Virus record (IMG/VR): IMGVR_UViG_3300024348_000014
Coordinates: 46,196-110,195 of that record
Source: a virus
Direction: 5' to 3' (one strand)
DNA length: 64,000 bases
The number at the start of each line of letters is the position of its first letter. Within the stretch, counting starts at the first letter, position 1. Below the pieces are notes generated by a model that made no database searches, was not told the origin of the DNA, and was given only the letters and a program-made list of their open reading frames with translations. A program made the translations under genes and the position numbers. Positions 51,675 through 59,892 of this stretch are shown here, in pieces.

Positions 51675-53028
51675 TGAAAAGTATTGTCGTAAAGTTATCC
51701 CATTTATTAAAAAAGATTATTTCTCTGAACGAAACGAAGCTGTCCTTGCAACTGAAGTAATTAAATTCTTCACAACATATAACAAGCCAGCAACTAAAGA
51801 GATTTTATCAATTGAAGTAGGTAACAGGAAAGACTTAAACGATAAAGAACTGTCAGACATTAATGAATACATAAAAAACATCAGCAATGAACCAGTCAAT
51901 GAAGACTGGTTGATGGAAAACACCGAGAAATTTTGTAAAGACAGGGCTGTATATAATGCAATTCTTAAATCAATCCAAATTATTGATGGTCGGGATAAAA
52001 CCCATACAAGTGATGCTCTTCCCTCTATTCTTAGTGATGCTCTTGCTGTGTCTTTCGATAACCATGTTGGTCATGATTACATCGATGACCATACAAGTCG
52101 TTATGAATTCTATCACAGGGTTGAAGAAAAAGTTCCTTTCGATTTGGATATTTTTAACAAAATCACCAAAGGTGGATTGAGTAAGAAAACTTTAAACATT
52201 GTATTGGCTGGTACTGGTGTTGGTAAGTCTCTGTTCATGTGTCACATGGCTGCAGGAGTATTGACTCAGGGTAGGAATGTTCTTTACATTACTATGGAGA
52301 TGGCTGAAGAAAGAATCGCAGAACGTATCGATGCAAACTTACTGAACCTTACTATGGATGAGTTGAAAGTTATCGATAAAGATATTTACGAGAATCGTAT
52401 TGATAAGATTGCTAAAAAGACTAAAGGTAAGTTGATCATTAAAGAATATCCAACTGCTGGCGCACACTCTGGTCACTTCAGAGCATTGTTGGAAGAATTA
52501 AAGTTGAAGAGAGAATATGCGCCAGACATCATATTCATTGACTATTTGAACATTTGTGCGTCTCAACGCATGAAGCAAGGTGGAAGTGTTAACTCTTATA
52601 CATATATTAAGAGTATTGCAGAAGAGTTAAGGGGTCTTGCAGTTGAGTATAATGTTCCGATTGTATCGGCTACACAAACTACTCGATCTGGATTCACAAA
52701 CTCTGATCCAGGACTCGAAGATACTTCAGAGTCATTCGGCTTACCAGCAACTGCTGACTTTATGGTTGCATTGATTAGCAATGAAGAATTAGAACAGTTG
52801 AATCAAATAATTGTCAAGCAATTAAAAAACAGGTATAATGATCCTAGTTACTTTAAAAGATTCGTAGTTGGGATTGATAGATCTAAAATGAGGTTGTATG
52901 ATGTCGAAGCCTCTGCACAAATTGGATTGTCTGACTCTGGTCAAGAAGATGATGGTCCAGTTTTTGACAAAGGTACATTTGGTAAGAGAATGAATACTGA
53001 AGAAAAATTTAGCGGATTTAAGTTTTAG
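51634..53028 (+). CDS. gp41: Replicative DNA helicase gp41 (DnaB family)
   Basis: 464 residues from ATG 51634 (475 in T4). N-terminal helical domain, then Walker A AGTGVGKS with Lys198, YITMEMAEERIAERID, Walker B IIFIDYLNIC and an ATQTTRSG sensor block. It unwinds the fork 5' to 3' with the primase, which is not in this window. A GTG three codons upstream is an alternative start. Confidence 0.94.
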   Translation: MRIEQKILSSLIHDEKYCRKVIPFIKKDYFSERNEAVLATEVIKFFTTYNKPATKEILSIEVGNRKDLNDKELSDINEYIKNISNEPVNEDWLMENTEKFCKDRAVYNAILKSIQIIDGRDKTHTSDALPSILSDALAVSFDNHVGHDYIDDHTSRYEFYHRVEEKVPFDLDIFNKITKGGLSKKTLNIVLAGTGVGKSLFMCHMAAGVLTQGRNVLYITMEMAEERIAERIDANLLNLTMDELKVIDKDIYENRIDKIAKKTKGKLIIKEYPTAGAHSGHFRALLEELKLKREYAPDIIFIDYLNICASQRMKQGGSVNSYTYIKSIAEELRGLAVEYNVPIVSATQTTRSGFTNSDPGLEDTSESFGLPATADFMVALISNEELEQLNQIIVKQLKNRYNDPSYFKRFVVGIDRSKMRLYDVEASAQIGLSDSGQEDDGPVFDKGTFGKRMNTEEKFSGFKF

Positions 53029-53036
53029 GAGAGAAT

Positions 53037-54338
53037 ATGGTAAAAGTTATCGTAGCAAAAGAAAAGTTTGATTGTTCAAAGTTAGAAGGAACATTCGTAG
53101 ACGAATCTCATTATGATCATCTCATCGAAGAAGATACTGATGTTTACATGCCATCATCAATTGATGGTGGAGATCCTTACAGTGAGAAGCGTATTGTTCT
53201 AAAGTTTCGTAAGAACTACTTCACACAAGAGCAACAAGATCAAGCATATCTTGGTCTGAAAGATGCAGCAACTGAAACTCAGAACAGAGGTAAAGCAGCT
53301 GGACCACGTGGCGACAAATTGGGTAATCGTGAGTGGGTTACTGAGTATGAATATGCCATCTTAGAATACTTTGAAGAAGCAAAGGCTATGCTTGGTGAAG
53401 ATCCAGTTGAACAGATTCGTCAGAAATATAAAAACGCTGTTCAGAAACCATCCACACGAAATAATGTTTGGGGTATCCAAGCAGTTAAGAAAGATGGTTT
53501 TGATTTCGAGAAGTGGGTTGAAGCGACAAGCAAACTATCAGATACAGAACAACATTACGAATCCCTGCGCATTCAAAAGAAATATGTTTGTCCAACAACT
53601 TATGCTAATGGAGTTCTTTCTGGCATTGCTGGTTGGTTCGATCGTTACCCACGTATCCCTTATGGTCGTGCTACTTCTTATACTGCAAATAACTTTGAAA
53701 AGTTTAAGATGTCATATCCATTCCTTCAGCAACTATCTAAAGGATTTAAGGAATATCTTCCAGAGCGTTTTGCAGCGCAGATGTCTGCAGCAAACAAACT
53801 TGATTCAGCATTCTTAGTTCCTGAAACTCCATTCACAACTATCACTGTTAACAATACATTTAGAACTGCTGCTCACTACGATGCAGGTGACTTGAATGAA
53901 GGTTTGTCGAATCTATTGACATTGTCTAATGATGGTAAGTATACTGGTGGATATCTGATTGCTCCTGAGTATCGTGTTGCAGTTAATCCACGTCCAGGTG
54001 ATTTGCTTCTTATCAACAATCACGAAGTTATGCATGGTAATACTCCGATTGTTTGTCCAGAAGGTTCAGAGCGTATTAGTCTTGTTGTTTACTTCAGAGA
54101 AAAGATGCTCGAGTTGGGTAGCAAAGCATATGAAGATGCACGCTATGAATATGTAGAGGGACGCAGGTTAAATAAAGAACACCCAGAACATAAAGATCGC
54201 CATCTTTGGAATGGTGTTACTGCAGGTATGTGGGATGAGAAAGAGTGGTATGACTTCTTGAGTGCTAAACAGGGTGGTGAAGATATGCTTGCTAAATATC
54301 ATCCTACAACCAAAGGTGCTCTTGAGGAGTTTTTCTAA
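53037..54338 (+). CDS. TET/JBP-like 2OG-Fe(II) DNA base dioxygenase
   Basis: 433 residues, AGGAGA ribosome-binding site. The C-terminal half has FRTAAHYDAGDLNEGLSNL (His280, Asp282; in parts), YTGGYLIAPEYRVAVNPRPGDLLL and NNHEVMHGN with His329/His333, then GSERISLVVYF with the 2OG-binding Arg. The H-x-D-x-G-D, EGLS and PGDLLL order is that of the TET/JBP family rather than of prolyl hydroxylases. Such phage enzymes oxidise the methyl group of thymine or 5-methylcytosine in DNA. Because no C5-methyltransferase is seen in the window, thymine to 5-hydroxymethyluracil is the simpler inference. First gene of the 53037-57725 cluster. Confidence 0.72.
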   Translation: MVKVIVAKEKFDCSKLEGTFVDESHYDHLIEEDTDVYMPSSIDGGDPYSEKRIVLKFRKNYFTQEQQDQAYLGLKDAATETQNRGKAAGPRGDKLGNREWVTEYEYAILEYFEEAKAMLGEDPVEQIRQKYKNAVQKPSTRNNVWGIQAVKKDGFDFEKWVEATSKLSDTEQHYESLRIQKKYVCPTTYANGVLSGIAGWFDRYPRIPYGRATSYTANNFEKFKMSYPFLQQLSKGFKEYLPERFAAQMSAANKLDSAFLVPETPFTTITVNNTFRTAAHYDAGDLNEGLSNLLTLSNDGKYTGGYLIAPEYRVAVNPRPGDLLLINNHEVMHGNTPIVCPEGSERISLVVYFREKMLELGSKAYEDARYEYVEGRRLNKEHPEHKDRHLWNGVTAGMWDEKEWYDFLSAKQGGEDMLAKYHPTTKGALEEFF

Positions 54339-54340
54339 TA

Positions 54341-55036
54341 ATGTGTTCCATAATTGGTGCTGTGTTAAAGAATCCTCGTCATGAGGATTTTGAAATGATT
54401 CGTAGAGTATTCCTTGAGTCTAAGATTCGAGGAATGCATGCGACAGGTATATCTTTTTTACCGCATTGGAGTAAGTCAGTTGTAACTATCAAAGAAGCAA
54501 TGCCATCTGATAGATTTATTGATACTCATATGCATATTGATAATATGAAGGAGATGGTTAATGACGATGGTACTCTTTACCTTATTGGTCACTGTAGATA
54601 TAGCACTAGCGATTTATCTTATAATCAACCGCTAGCAAATGAATTGAAGTCCATTGTTCATAATGGAGTTATTACACAAGAACTTCCTGAGAACTGGGGT
54701 AACATTTATCCTTACACATTTGAAACTAAGAATGACTCTGAGTTAGTATTACATTCAGATGACCCACTCAGAGAGTTCCCAGATGCATCTATGGCAGTGT
54801 GTGAACTTTATGTAGATCGTAAGTTGCGATTCTATCGTAATGGTAAACGTCCATTATACTTGACAAGTATTGAATGTGGGAGTATAATTACCTCTACGGC
54901 AGATGTTCCAAAACGTGCTGAGGTTGCAGGGTTTCCAGTTAATGTTCTTATGAATCATTACAATACATTTGATGGTGACCTTGCATTGACGATTGAGCGA
55001 GTTGATATTAAAGATGCATTAGATTACCAAAAATGA
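54341..55036 (+). CDS. Free-standing class II glutamine amidotransferase
   Basis: 231 residues. Met1-Cys2 gives the N-terminal nucleophile after Met removal. IRGMHATGIS, LIGHCRYSTS, VHNGVITQ and TKNDSELVL are the usual Ntn glutaminase motifs. It hydrolyses glutamine and would hand ammonia to a partner, but no synthetase or transferase domain is fused. Strong GAGGAG ribosome-binding site; overlaps the next gene by 4 nt, pointing to a common complex or pathway with the neighbours. Confidence 0.85.
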   Translation: MCSIIGAVLKNPRHEDFEMIRRVFLESKIRGMHATGISFLPHWSKSVVTIKEAMPSDRFIDTHMHIDNMKEMVNDDGTLYLIGHCRYSTSDLSYNQPLANELKSIVHNGVITQELPENWGNIYPYTFETKNDSELVLHSDDPLREFPDASMAVCELYVDRKLRFYRNGKRPLYLTSIECGSIITSTADVPKRAEVAGFPVNVLMNHYNTFDGDLALTIERVDIKDALDYQK

Positions 55037-55671
55037 TATTAGTTGATTTAGCAAAAGTAGAAAACATTATTTCAAATAGTCCAGCTGGTAAGAATACAAA
55101 ATTCTTATCGGCTGCACATTCATTATGGTATCGGTTTCACAATTATGACAAAGCATTACCAATGGCTTATGAAGTTAATGGTGATGTTGTTTGTTTAATC
55201 TTTGCTACATTCAATCGTGATGGTTATGCCAACCTGTATGAGATCGTAACACTCGAAGGAAAAGAAGGAAATGGATACGCATCAAAGTGTTGGGACGCAT
55301 GGATTAAATACGCAGTCGAAGAACGAAAGTCTAAACGACTTAAAATCTCTTGCACACCTTCTTCAGTCACATGGCATTATCGCAATGGACTCATCTTCTG
55401 GGCAGTTGACCCGACTGGCTCGTTACGTTCTGACCAACCATTATTCTCAACTAGGCAAGAGCAAATTAGCTACAGAAATAATGCTATTATCAATCCATCC
55501 TCTGCTCTGCCACCAAGCAAAGCACAAGATCAGTTTAGGTTAGAAGGATTAGAATTATATAAATGGGGTGACAAGAAGAAAGAAAAAACTCAAACAGCAA
55601 TTGATGCAGTTGGTACAGCATGGCTACGAGATGCTCTTATGAATCAACCAACACTACAAGAATTTTTATAA
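55033..55671 (+). CDS. GNAT-like acyltransferase
   Basis: 212 residues. The central part NLYEIVTLEGKEGNGYASKCWDAWIKYAVEE (in parts) reads as GNAT strand 4 and the acyl-CoA pyrophosphate loop (EGKEGNGYA), followed by KRLKISCTPSSVTWHYRNGL. Mom-like and other DNA-modifying GNAT proteins are known from phages. Here it could acylate a modified base, which is inferred from the neighbours. Overlaps both neighbours. Confidence 0.62.
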   Translation: MILVDLAKVENIISNSPAGKNTKFLSAAHSLWYRFHNYDKALPMAYEVNGDVVCLIFATFNRDGYANLYEIVTLEGKEGNGYASKCWDAWIKYAVEERKSKRLKISCTPSSVTWHYRNGLIFWAVDPTGSLRSDQPLFSTRQEQISYRNNAIINPSSALPPSKAQDQFRLEGLELYKWGDKKKEKTQTAIDAVGTAWLRDALMNQPTLQEFL

Positions 55672-56687
55672 TGGATTATCGTTTACAAGAAAATCGTAAA
55701 GAAGCATTCATACGCTGGTACGCATGGTCATTGAAGTATGATGATTGTGATCCAGCAGTATGGGCAACGAACTATCTTAATAAAAGATATGAACACAATG
55801 ATGAACAGCGTCTTTGGTTTGCATGGCTTTATGGTAATACATACCAGTTGCAAACTGCATGGGTACTAATGAATGAGTTTCCTGATTATGAATTAGCAAC
55901 AGTTGATAGAATCACTCAATGGAATACAGCTAACTATAAGAGACTACGATATCAAACTGATACAAAGTGGAACAAAGGACATCTTCCTGCCATGTTCGAG
56001 TCTTACCAAAAATTTATAGGAAGTGGAACACAACGTGATAGGATGGAAAGTTTTTATGCATCATCAGAGGAAGACACTTTTGATAGACTGTGGGATGGGG
56101 TTAAGTCGAGCCTGCATAAATTTGGTCGTTATTCCACTTGGTTTTACTTACAGCATCTTAAACATACTGCTGGCATCTCTGTTAATCCTACTTCTCTCAT
56201 GCTGGACGATTATGATGGTTCCCGTAGTCATCGTAATGGACTTCTGTATGCCCTTGGACAAGAATCCGATTGTGATCGAAGACTCAGTAATATGGAGTAT
56301 TCAAACCTCGAAGTACATGCAAAAGAAATTCTGGAAGAAAGTAAAAGACGATTCCCTGACTTAGCAGGACAGATTGATTTCTTTACCATGGAAACCTGCT
56401 TGTGTTCTTTTAAGAAACTATTCAGAGAACACCATGGACGTTACCTTGGTTACTATCTAGATCGTCAGGCTGAAGAGATTGTTAAAGCAGAGAATGATAG
56501 TTGGTATGGTATTGATTGGGATGTTCTTTGGCAAGCACGTGAAGAAACAATTGATTTTAGATTAGACCATAAACGTGGTATCGATAAAGAAAGGTTTTCT
56601 TCTTTCCTGAATTCAGGTAAATTAGAAAATTTAGAATGGATGTTTAATGATGAAGAATCTATACTAATTGGATTGGAGAATTTTTAA
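55671..56687 (+). CDS. Putative amino acid:DNA transferase-like hypermodification protein
   Basis: 338 residues from ATG 55671 (TAATG overlap); an ATG at 55620 lies in the previous gene. All-helical and rich in Trp/Tyr: LWFAWLYGNTYQLQTAWVLMNEFPD, WNTANYKRLRYQTDTKWNKGHLP, FGRYSTWFYLQHL and SHRNGLLYALGQ (in parts). This resembles, from memory, the AADT/alpha-glutamyl-putrescinyl-thymine group of helical proteins predicted in phage DNA hypermodification operons. The family call needs a profile search; the operon context supports it. It overlaps the next start by one base. Confidence 0.55.
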   Translation: MDYRLQENRKEAFIRWYAWSLKYDDCDPAVWATNYLNKRYEHNDEQRLWFAWLYGNTYQLQTAWVLMNEFPDYELATVDRITQWNTANYKRLRYQTDTKWNKGHLPAMFESYQKFIGSGTQRDRMESFYASSEEDTFDRLWDGVKSSLHKFGRYSTWFYLQHLKHTAGISVNPTSLMLDDYDGSRSHRNGLLYALGQESDCDRRLSNMEYSNLEVHAKEILEESKRRFPDLAGQIDFFTMETCLCSFKKLFREHHGRYLGYYLDRQAEEIVKAENDSWYGIDWDVLWQAREETIDFRLDHKRGIDKERFSSFLNSGKLENLEWMFNDEESILIGLENF

Positions 56688-57130
56688 TGGCTATTAATAA
56701 ACCACAGCCCAACTGGGGTGATAATATGATTGTGACTGGTACAGGTTTACAACCATTTTCAAATGGTGGGACTCTCAGTATCAATACTGCAATGAATACA
56801 GGCACTGTTGCAGCAAGTGGATCTTATACTACAAATACCATAAGTGTACAAAAACCTGTAGATGAAGTTTTAGATCAATTTGATATGAATGAAGTTGTCG
56901 TTGAACATAAAGTTACAACATTTGAACTTGCCAAATTGAAAGAAACTGTAGACTACCACGACATCATTAAACAAAATTTGTCTAAGAAGATTTCTGAAAG
57001 TATAATTAACAAAGCAAGATTCACGAAGAAGCAAGATCTTGACTCAGATACTATATCTTTTCGTGGAAGAGTATGGGTATTTAATAAAGAAGAATTGATG
57101 GATTTAATAAAGGAAGTCAGAAATGTTTGA
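56687..57130 (+). CDS. Unknown protein in the hypermodification cluster
   Basis: 147 residues. The first 55 residues are a Gly/Thr/Asn-rich, fibre-like stretch (SNGGTLSINTAMNTGTVAAS); the rest is charged and helical with KKISESIINKARFTKK then SFRGRVWVFNKEELMDLIKE. The two halves differ clearly in composition. It sits between the transferase-like and the kinase gene with overlaps on both sides. No function recognised. Confidence 0.55.
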   Translation: MAINKPQPNWGDNMIVTGTGLQPFSNGGTLSINTAMNTGTVAASGSYTTNTISVQKPVDEVLDQFDMNEVVVEHKVTTFELAKLKETVDYHDIIKQNLSKKISESIINKARFTKKQDLDSDTISFRGRVWVFNKEELMDLIKEVRNV

Positions 57131-57725
57131 TAAATTTGGAGTAGTTGACGAGATTAGTGTTCAGTTGATTAGAAACCCCACTAAGACTAGAAAGATTATC
57201 GCAGTTGGTGGGCAACCTGGAACTGGTAAGACTACACTGTTTCGTAAATTTATGGAAAATAAACAGTGGATTGTAGGTGAACCAGCCAAGTTGGTATCAG
57301 CATCCTATAATACCGAACGAGATCTATACATCCTTGGTAAATATGATGAGGGTGAAACCTTTGCTGGAACAGATCGGCTTTCGATGGCAGTCCAACCAAA
57401 CCTCCAAGAGTGGGTTAAGTCTAATAACTGCAATATCCTTTTCGAGGGAGATCGAGTCTTCAACCAGTCATTCCTAGAGTTTTGTATGGAGTTACCTAAT
57501 ACCGAATTGCAAGTGGTCTATTTGGCAGTCCCGAAACCTATGTTAGAACAGAGATACAAAAATAGGGGTTCTGACCAGTCTGAAACTTTCCTAAAGGGTC
57601 GGGAGACTAAATATAGTAATCTATTGTCAAACTTTGACTTGATGCCTTATATTACTGAGTTTGTAAACACTAACTTAGAGGAGCAGGGGAAAGTACTTGC
57701 GCACTTGGAGAAACAGTTTAGTTAA
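57123..57725 (+). CDS. P-loop kinase, probable 5-hydroxymethyl-base DNA kinase
   Basis: 200 residues. Walker A GQPGTGKT (30-37), GKYDEGETFAGTDRLSMAVQPN in the middle (in parts), Walker B-like ILFEGDRVFN and an Arg-rich lid region RYKNRGSDQ. The GTDRLSM and FEGDR blocks recall the P-loop kinases that phosphorylate 5-hydroxymethyluracil in DNA in hypermodifying phages (5-HMUDK). In this pathway the phosphate would activate the hydroxymethyl group for substitution. A nucleotide kinase is the alternative. Confidence 0.68.
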   Translation: MFDKFGVVDEISVQLIRNPTKTRKIIAVGGQPGTGKTTLFRKFMENKQWIVGEPAKLVSASYNTERDLYILGKYDEGETFAGTDRLSMAVQPNLQEWVKSNNCNILFEGDRVFNQSFLEFCMELPNTELQVVYLAVPKPMLEQRYKNRGSDQSETFLKGRETKYSNLLSNFDLMPYITEFVNTNLEEQGKVLAHLEKQFS

Positions 57726-57745
57726 GCAAGAACTTTCTGGGAACT

Positions 57746-58441
57746 ATGAACTTCCTAGAAAAAGCCAATTACGACTGGATGGAACTGCTCAACTTTTATG
57801 AGCGTCCATTCAGAGCTAAACTCACACCCTCAAAAGTCTGGATTGATCTAGATCGTTATAAGAACGATTCTGTCGGTCTTGCCAACTATGCTAAGAAGTG
57901 GCGCACCAAAGTCGAATGGCGTAAGGAAAAGTCTAAAGCAAAGTGGACTGAAACCTATGTAGGAATTGGTGGTGAATATGCTCCAGATGAGAGACAGATA
58001 ACCATACAAATCTATACTGATAGGTTCAATTCATTCTCCTTTACAAATAAGTCTTGGACAGCATTTAAGATGAGATTTATTCAAACTCTCATGCACGAAT
58101 TGATACACTTCATGCAGTACGAGAGAAGAGATGACTCATGGAGTAACTACGTTGTACCATATAAAAAGGTGGGTATAGCAAAGAAGGATGAACAGAGAGC
58201 ATACCTCTCTGAGTTTGATGAGATACAAGCATATGCGCATTGTGTGTATCTAGATTTTAAGATGCGTAGACCCAGAGTAGAAATCAACATCCTGTTGAAT
58301 CGTTATAAAAAGAAACGAGATTCGTCTACTCTTCACTTCTTCTTAAAGACGTTTGATTACGATTTAAGAAACAACATGGCCACTCGAAAGATCATAGATC
58401 AAATCGGTAAATGGGATCGTAAATACAACCGAATGACTTGA
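57746..58441 (+). CDS. HExxH metalloprotein, SprT-like
   Basis: 231 residues. FIQTLMHELIHFMQYE has the zincin motif HELIH (117-121), and SEFDEIQAYAHCVYLD further on may supply the third ligand. N-terminal part has YGGIGG-like VGIGGEYAPDERQITIQIY. Basic C-terminus. Might cleave a host or virion protein; target unknown. Not obviously part of the base modification route despite the 20-nt distance. Confidence 0.75.
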   Translation: MNFLEKANYDWMELLNFYERPFRAKLTPSKVWIDLDRYKNDSVGLANYAKKWRTKVEWRKEKSKAKWTETYVGIGGEYAPDERQITIQIYTDRFNSFSFTNKSWTAFKMRFIQTLMHELIHFMQYERRDDSWSNYVVPYKKVGIAKKDEQRAYLSEFDEIQAYAHCVYLDFKMRRPRVEINILLNRYKKKRDSSTLHFFLKTFDYDLRNNMATRKIIDQIGKWDRKYNRMT

Positions 58442-58442
58442 C

Positions 58443-58449
58443 CTAAATA
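58443..58449 (+). promoter_or_regulatory. Late promoter motif CTAAATA
   Basis: CTAAATA 24 nt before ATG 58474, directly after the preceding stop. Confidence 0.45.
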
Positions 58450-58473
58450 GTTGATTATTGTAAGATCAACTAT
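58447..58473 (+). other. Hairpin abutting a start codon
   Basis: ATAGTTGAT and ATCAACTAT form a perfect 9-bp stem with a 9-nt loop; its last base precedes ATG 58474 directly, and no Shine-Dalgarno sequence is present. In transcripts reading through from upstream it would sequester the initiation region. A late start near 58455 would drop the 5' arm. Confidence 0.5.
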
Positions 58474-59853
58474 ATGGCATACAAATATCCTGAAATGGCT
58501 TTAACAGCCAAGAACATATCAGACTTTCTTAAGAAGAAAGGTGCTGGTGCTTCTGTAAAAACATCCAGATATCAGACTCAGATTAAGTCTGTAGAAGTAG
58601 CACATCCAGGAACTTTGGAAGATCTTCTAAAATCTTCTGGTATAAAAGGTAAGTTAAGTGACATTAGCGCAACAGATGAGAAGGCGATCTCTGGTAAGTA
58701 CAAAGCAAAGTTACTGACACTTACTACAGCAATTGCTGATTGTAAGACTGGTGCCACTTGTTTCATTCTCAATACATTTACTGAGAAGGGTACTCTCAAG
58801 ACTAAAGATCTAGCACCAGAGAAATTAAATTTAACTATTGCTTCTGGGTATACTGATATTGCTAAATTCGATAAGGCTGTGTATGCAGGTATCGATAATC
58901 TTAAAGTTGGAGCAGATATCAAAACTGTTTTAACAGAATTGTATAGATCTATTGTTGATAATAAAACCACTAAAGATAGTATCACAATGAATGCTGCTGC
59001 CAAGAAAGCAATGGTCTCAATTAAGCCACAAGATCGTCAAGCAATCGGTAAAGACTTTGGGGAAATTTTATCACTTCGTTGGTATCTAACCCAACCATTC
59101 GGTAAGGGTTATACAAAGTTTGGATTCTCTGTTATCAGTAATGAAGCATTGGTTGACTTTTATCTTGATAAAAAGGTTGGTAATAAATCTGTTCACGTAG
59201 ATGTATCTGCTAAATTCGAAGCAGGTGCTGCTCCATCAATTGGTGCTATTGTTAATAACATCGGCAAAGTCTATAAGACACCAACAGCAGAAGAAAAGAA
59301 AGCCATCGGAGTTTTACAGGCTTTGGCTGGTGCTGATGATAATACTTCTACAAAAATTCTTAAAGCATTCGAGACTTTAAAGTTACCCTCTTACACTACT
59401 CTAAAATCTATAGTTGGTGCAAAGGGAGCATTCACTATTGCAGATGTATCTGCAGCTATACAGAAAATAGCAACTGCAAGTAAAACTCCAGCCAACAGAA
59501 TCAAGATGTTCAATACAGAATATGCTCCGATGTACGAGTCCTTGGGTAAGAATGCTAGTCCAGATTCATTAGCTGTAGTCTTTAGCACTCCAACTTATAA
59601 AAAATACTATTCTTTAATCTTAGCCCCAATGGGATATGCTTTAGTCGAGTATATGAATAAGAATAAGATCTATCAAGAAATCTTAAATAACATTAGTAGA
59701 GAGATGAAGACTGAACAGGTCTATCTAAACTTCGTTGGCGACTCGATGACCTTCTCTAAGAAGTTGTTTTCTAACGCTGAATTTAAGTTTGCATATGGAG
59801 CCAATGCCAAGGATTCCGACAATACAGGTATAAAGTTCTCGATGAAACATTGA
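58474..59853 (+). CDS. Unknown protein with possible PD-(D/E)xK-like core
   Basis: 459 residues. ILSLRWYLTQPFGKGYTKFGF, then NEALVDFYLDKKV, VHVDVSAKFEAGAAPSIG (in parts) has a D...(D)xSAK spacing reminiscent of a PD-(D/E)xK nuclease strand pair, but without certainty. The rest is helical. Its own late motif suggests late expression, so a virion-associated protein is an alternative. Only weak resemblance to known families by eye. Confidence 0.6.
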   Translation: MAYKYPEMALTAKNISDFLKKKGAGASVKTSRYQTQIKSVEVAHPGTLEDLLKSSGIKGKLSDISATDEKAISGKYKAKLLTLTTAIADCKTGATCFILNTFTEKGTLKTKDLAPEKLNLTIASGYTDIAKFDKAVYAGIDNLKVGADIKTVLTELYRSIVDNKTTKDSITMNAAAKKAMVSIKPQDRQAIGKDFGEILSLRWYLTQPFGKGYTKFGFSVISNEALVDFYLDKKVGNKSVHVDVSAKFEAGAAPSIGAIVNNIGKVYKTPTAEEKKAIGVLQALAGADDNTSTKILKAFETLKLPSYTTLKSIVGAKGAFTIADVSAAIQKIATASKTPANRIKMFNTEYAPMYESLGKNASPDSLAVVFSTPTYKKYYSLILAPMGYALVEYMNKNKIYQEILNNISREMKTEQVYLNFVGDSMTFSKKLFSNAEFKFAYGANAKDSDNTGIKFSMKH

Positions 59854-59857
59854 GGAT

Positions 59858-59865
59858 TATAAATA
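59858..59865 (+). promoter_or_regulatory. Late promoter, perfect TATAAATA
   Basis: Exact T4 late box after the stop of the 459-residue protein and 27 nt before ATG 59893. Confidence 0.7.
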
Positions 59866-59892
59866 AGATATAATACTATACAGATGGATTAA

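Noticed and set aside
53037-54338. Prolyl-hydroxylase-type assignment for the 433-residue oxygenase
   Set aside because: The H-x-D-x-G-D, EGLS and PGDLLL arrangement fits TET/JBP better than the HxD...HEV pattern of the 48540 protein, though a profile search should confirm.
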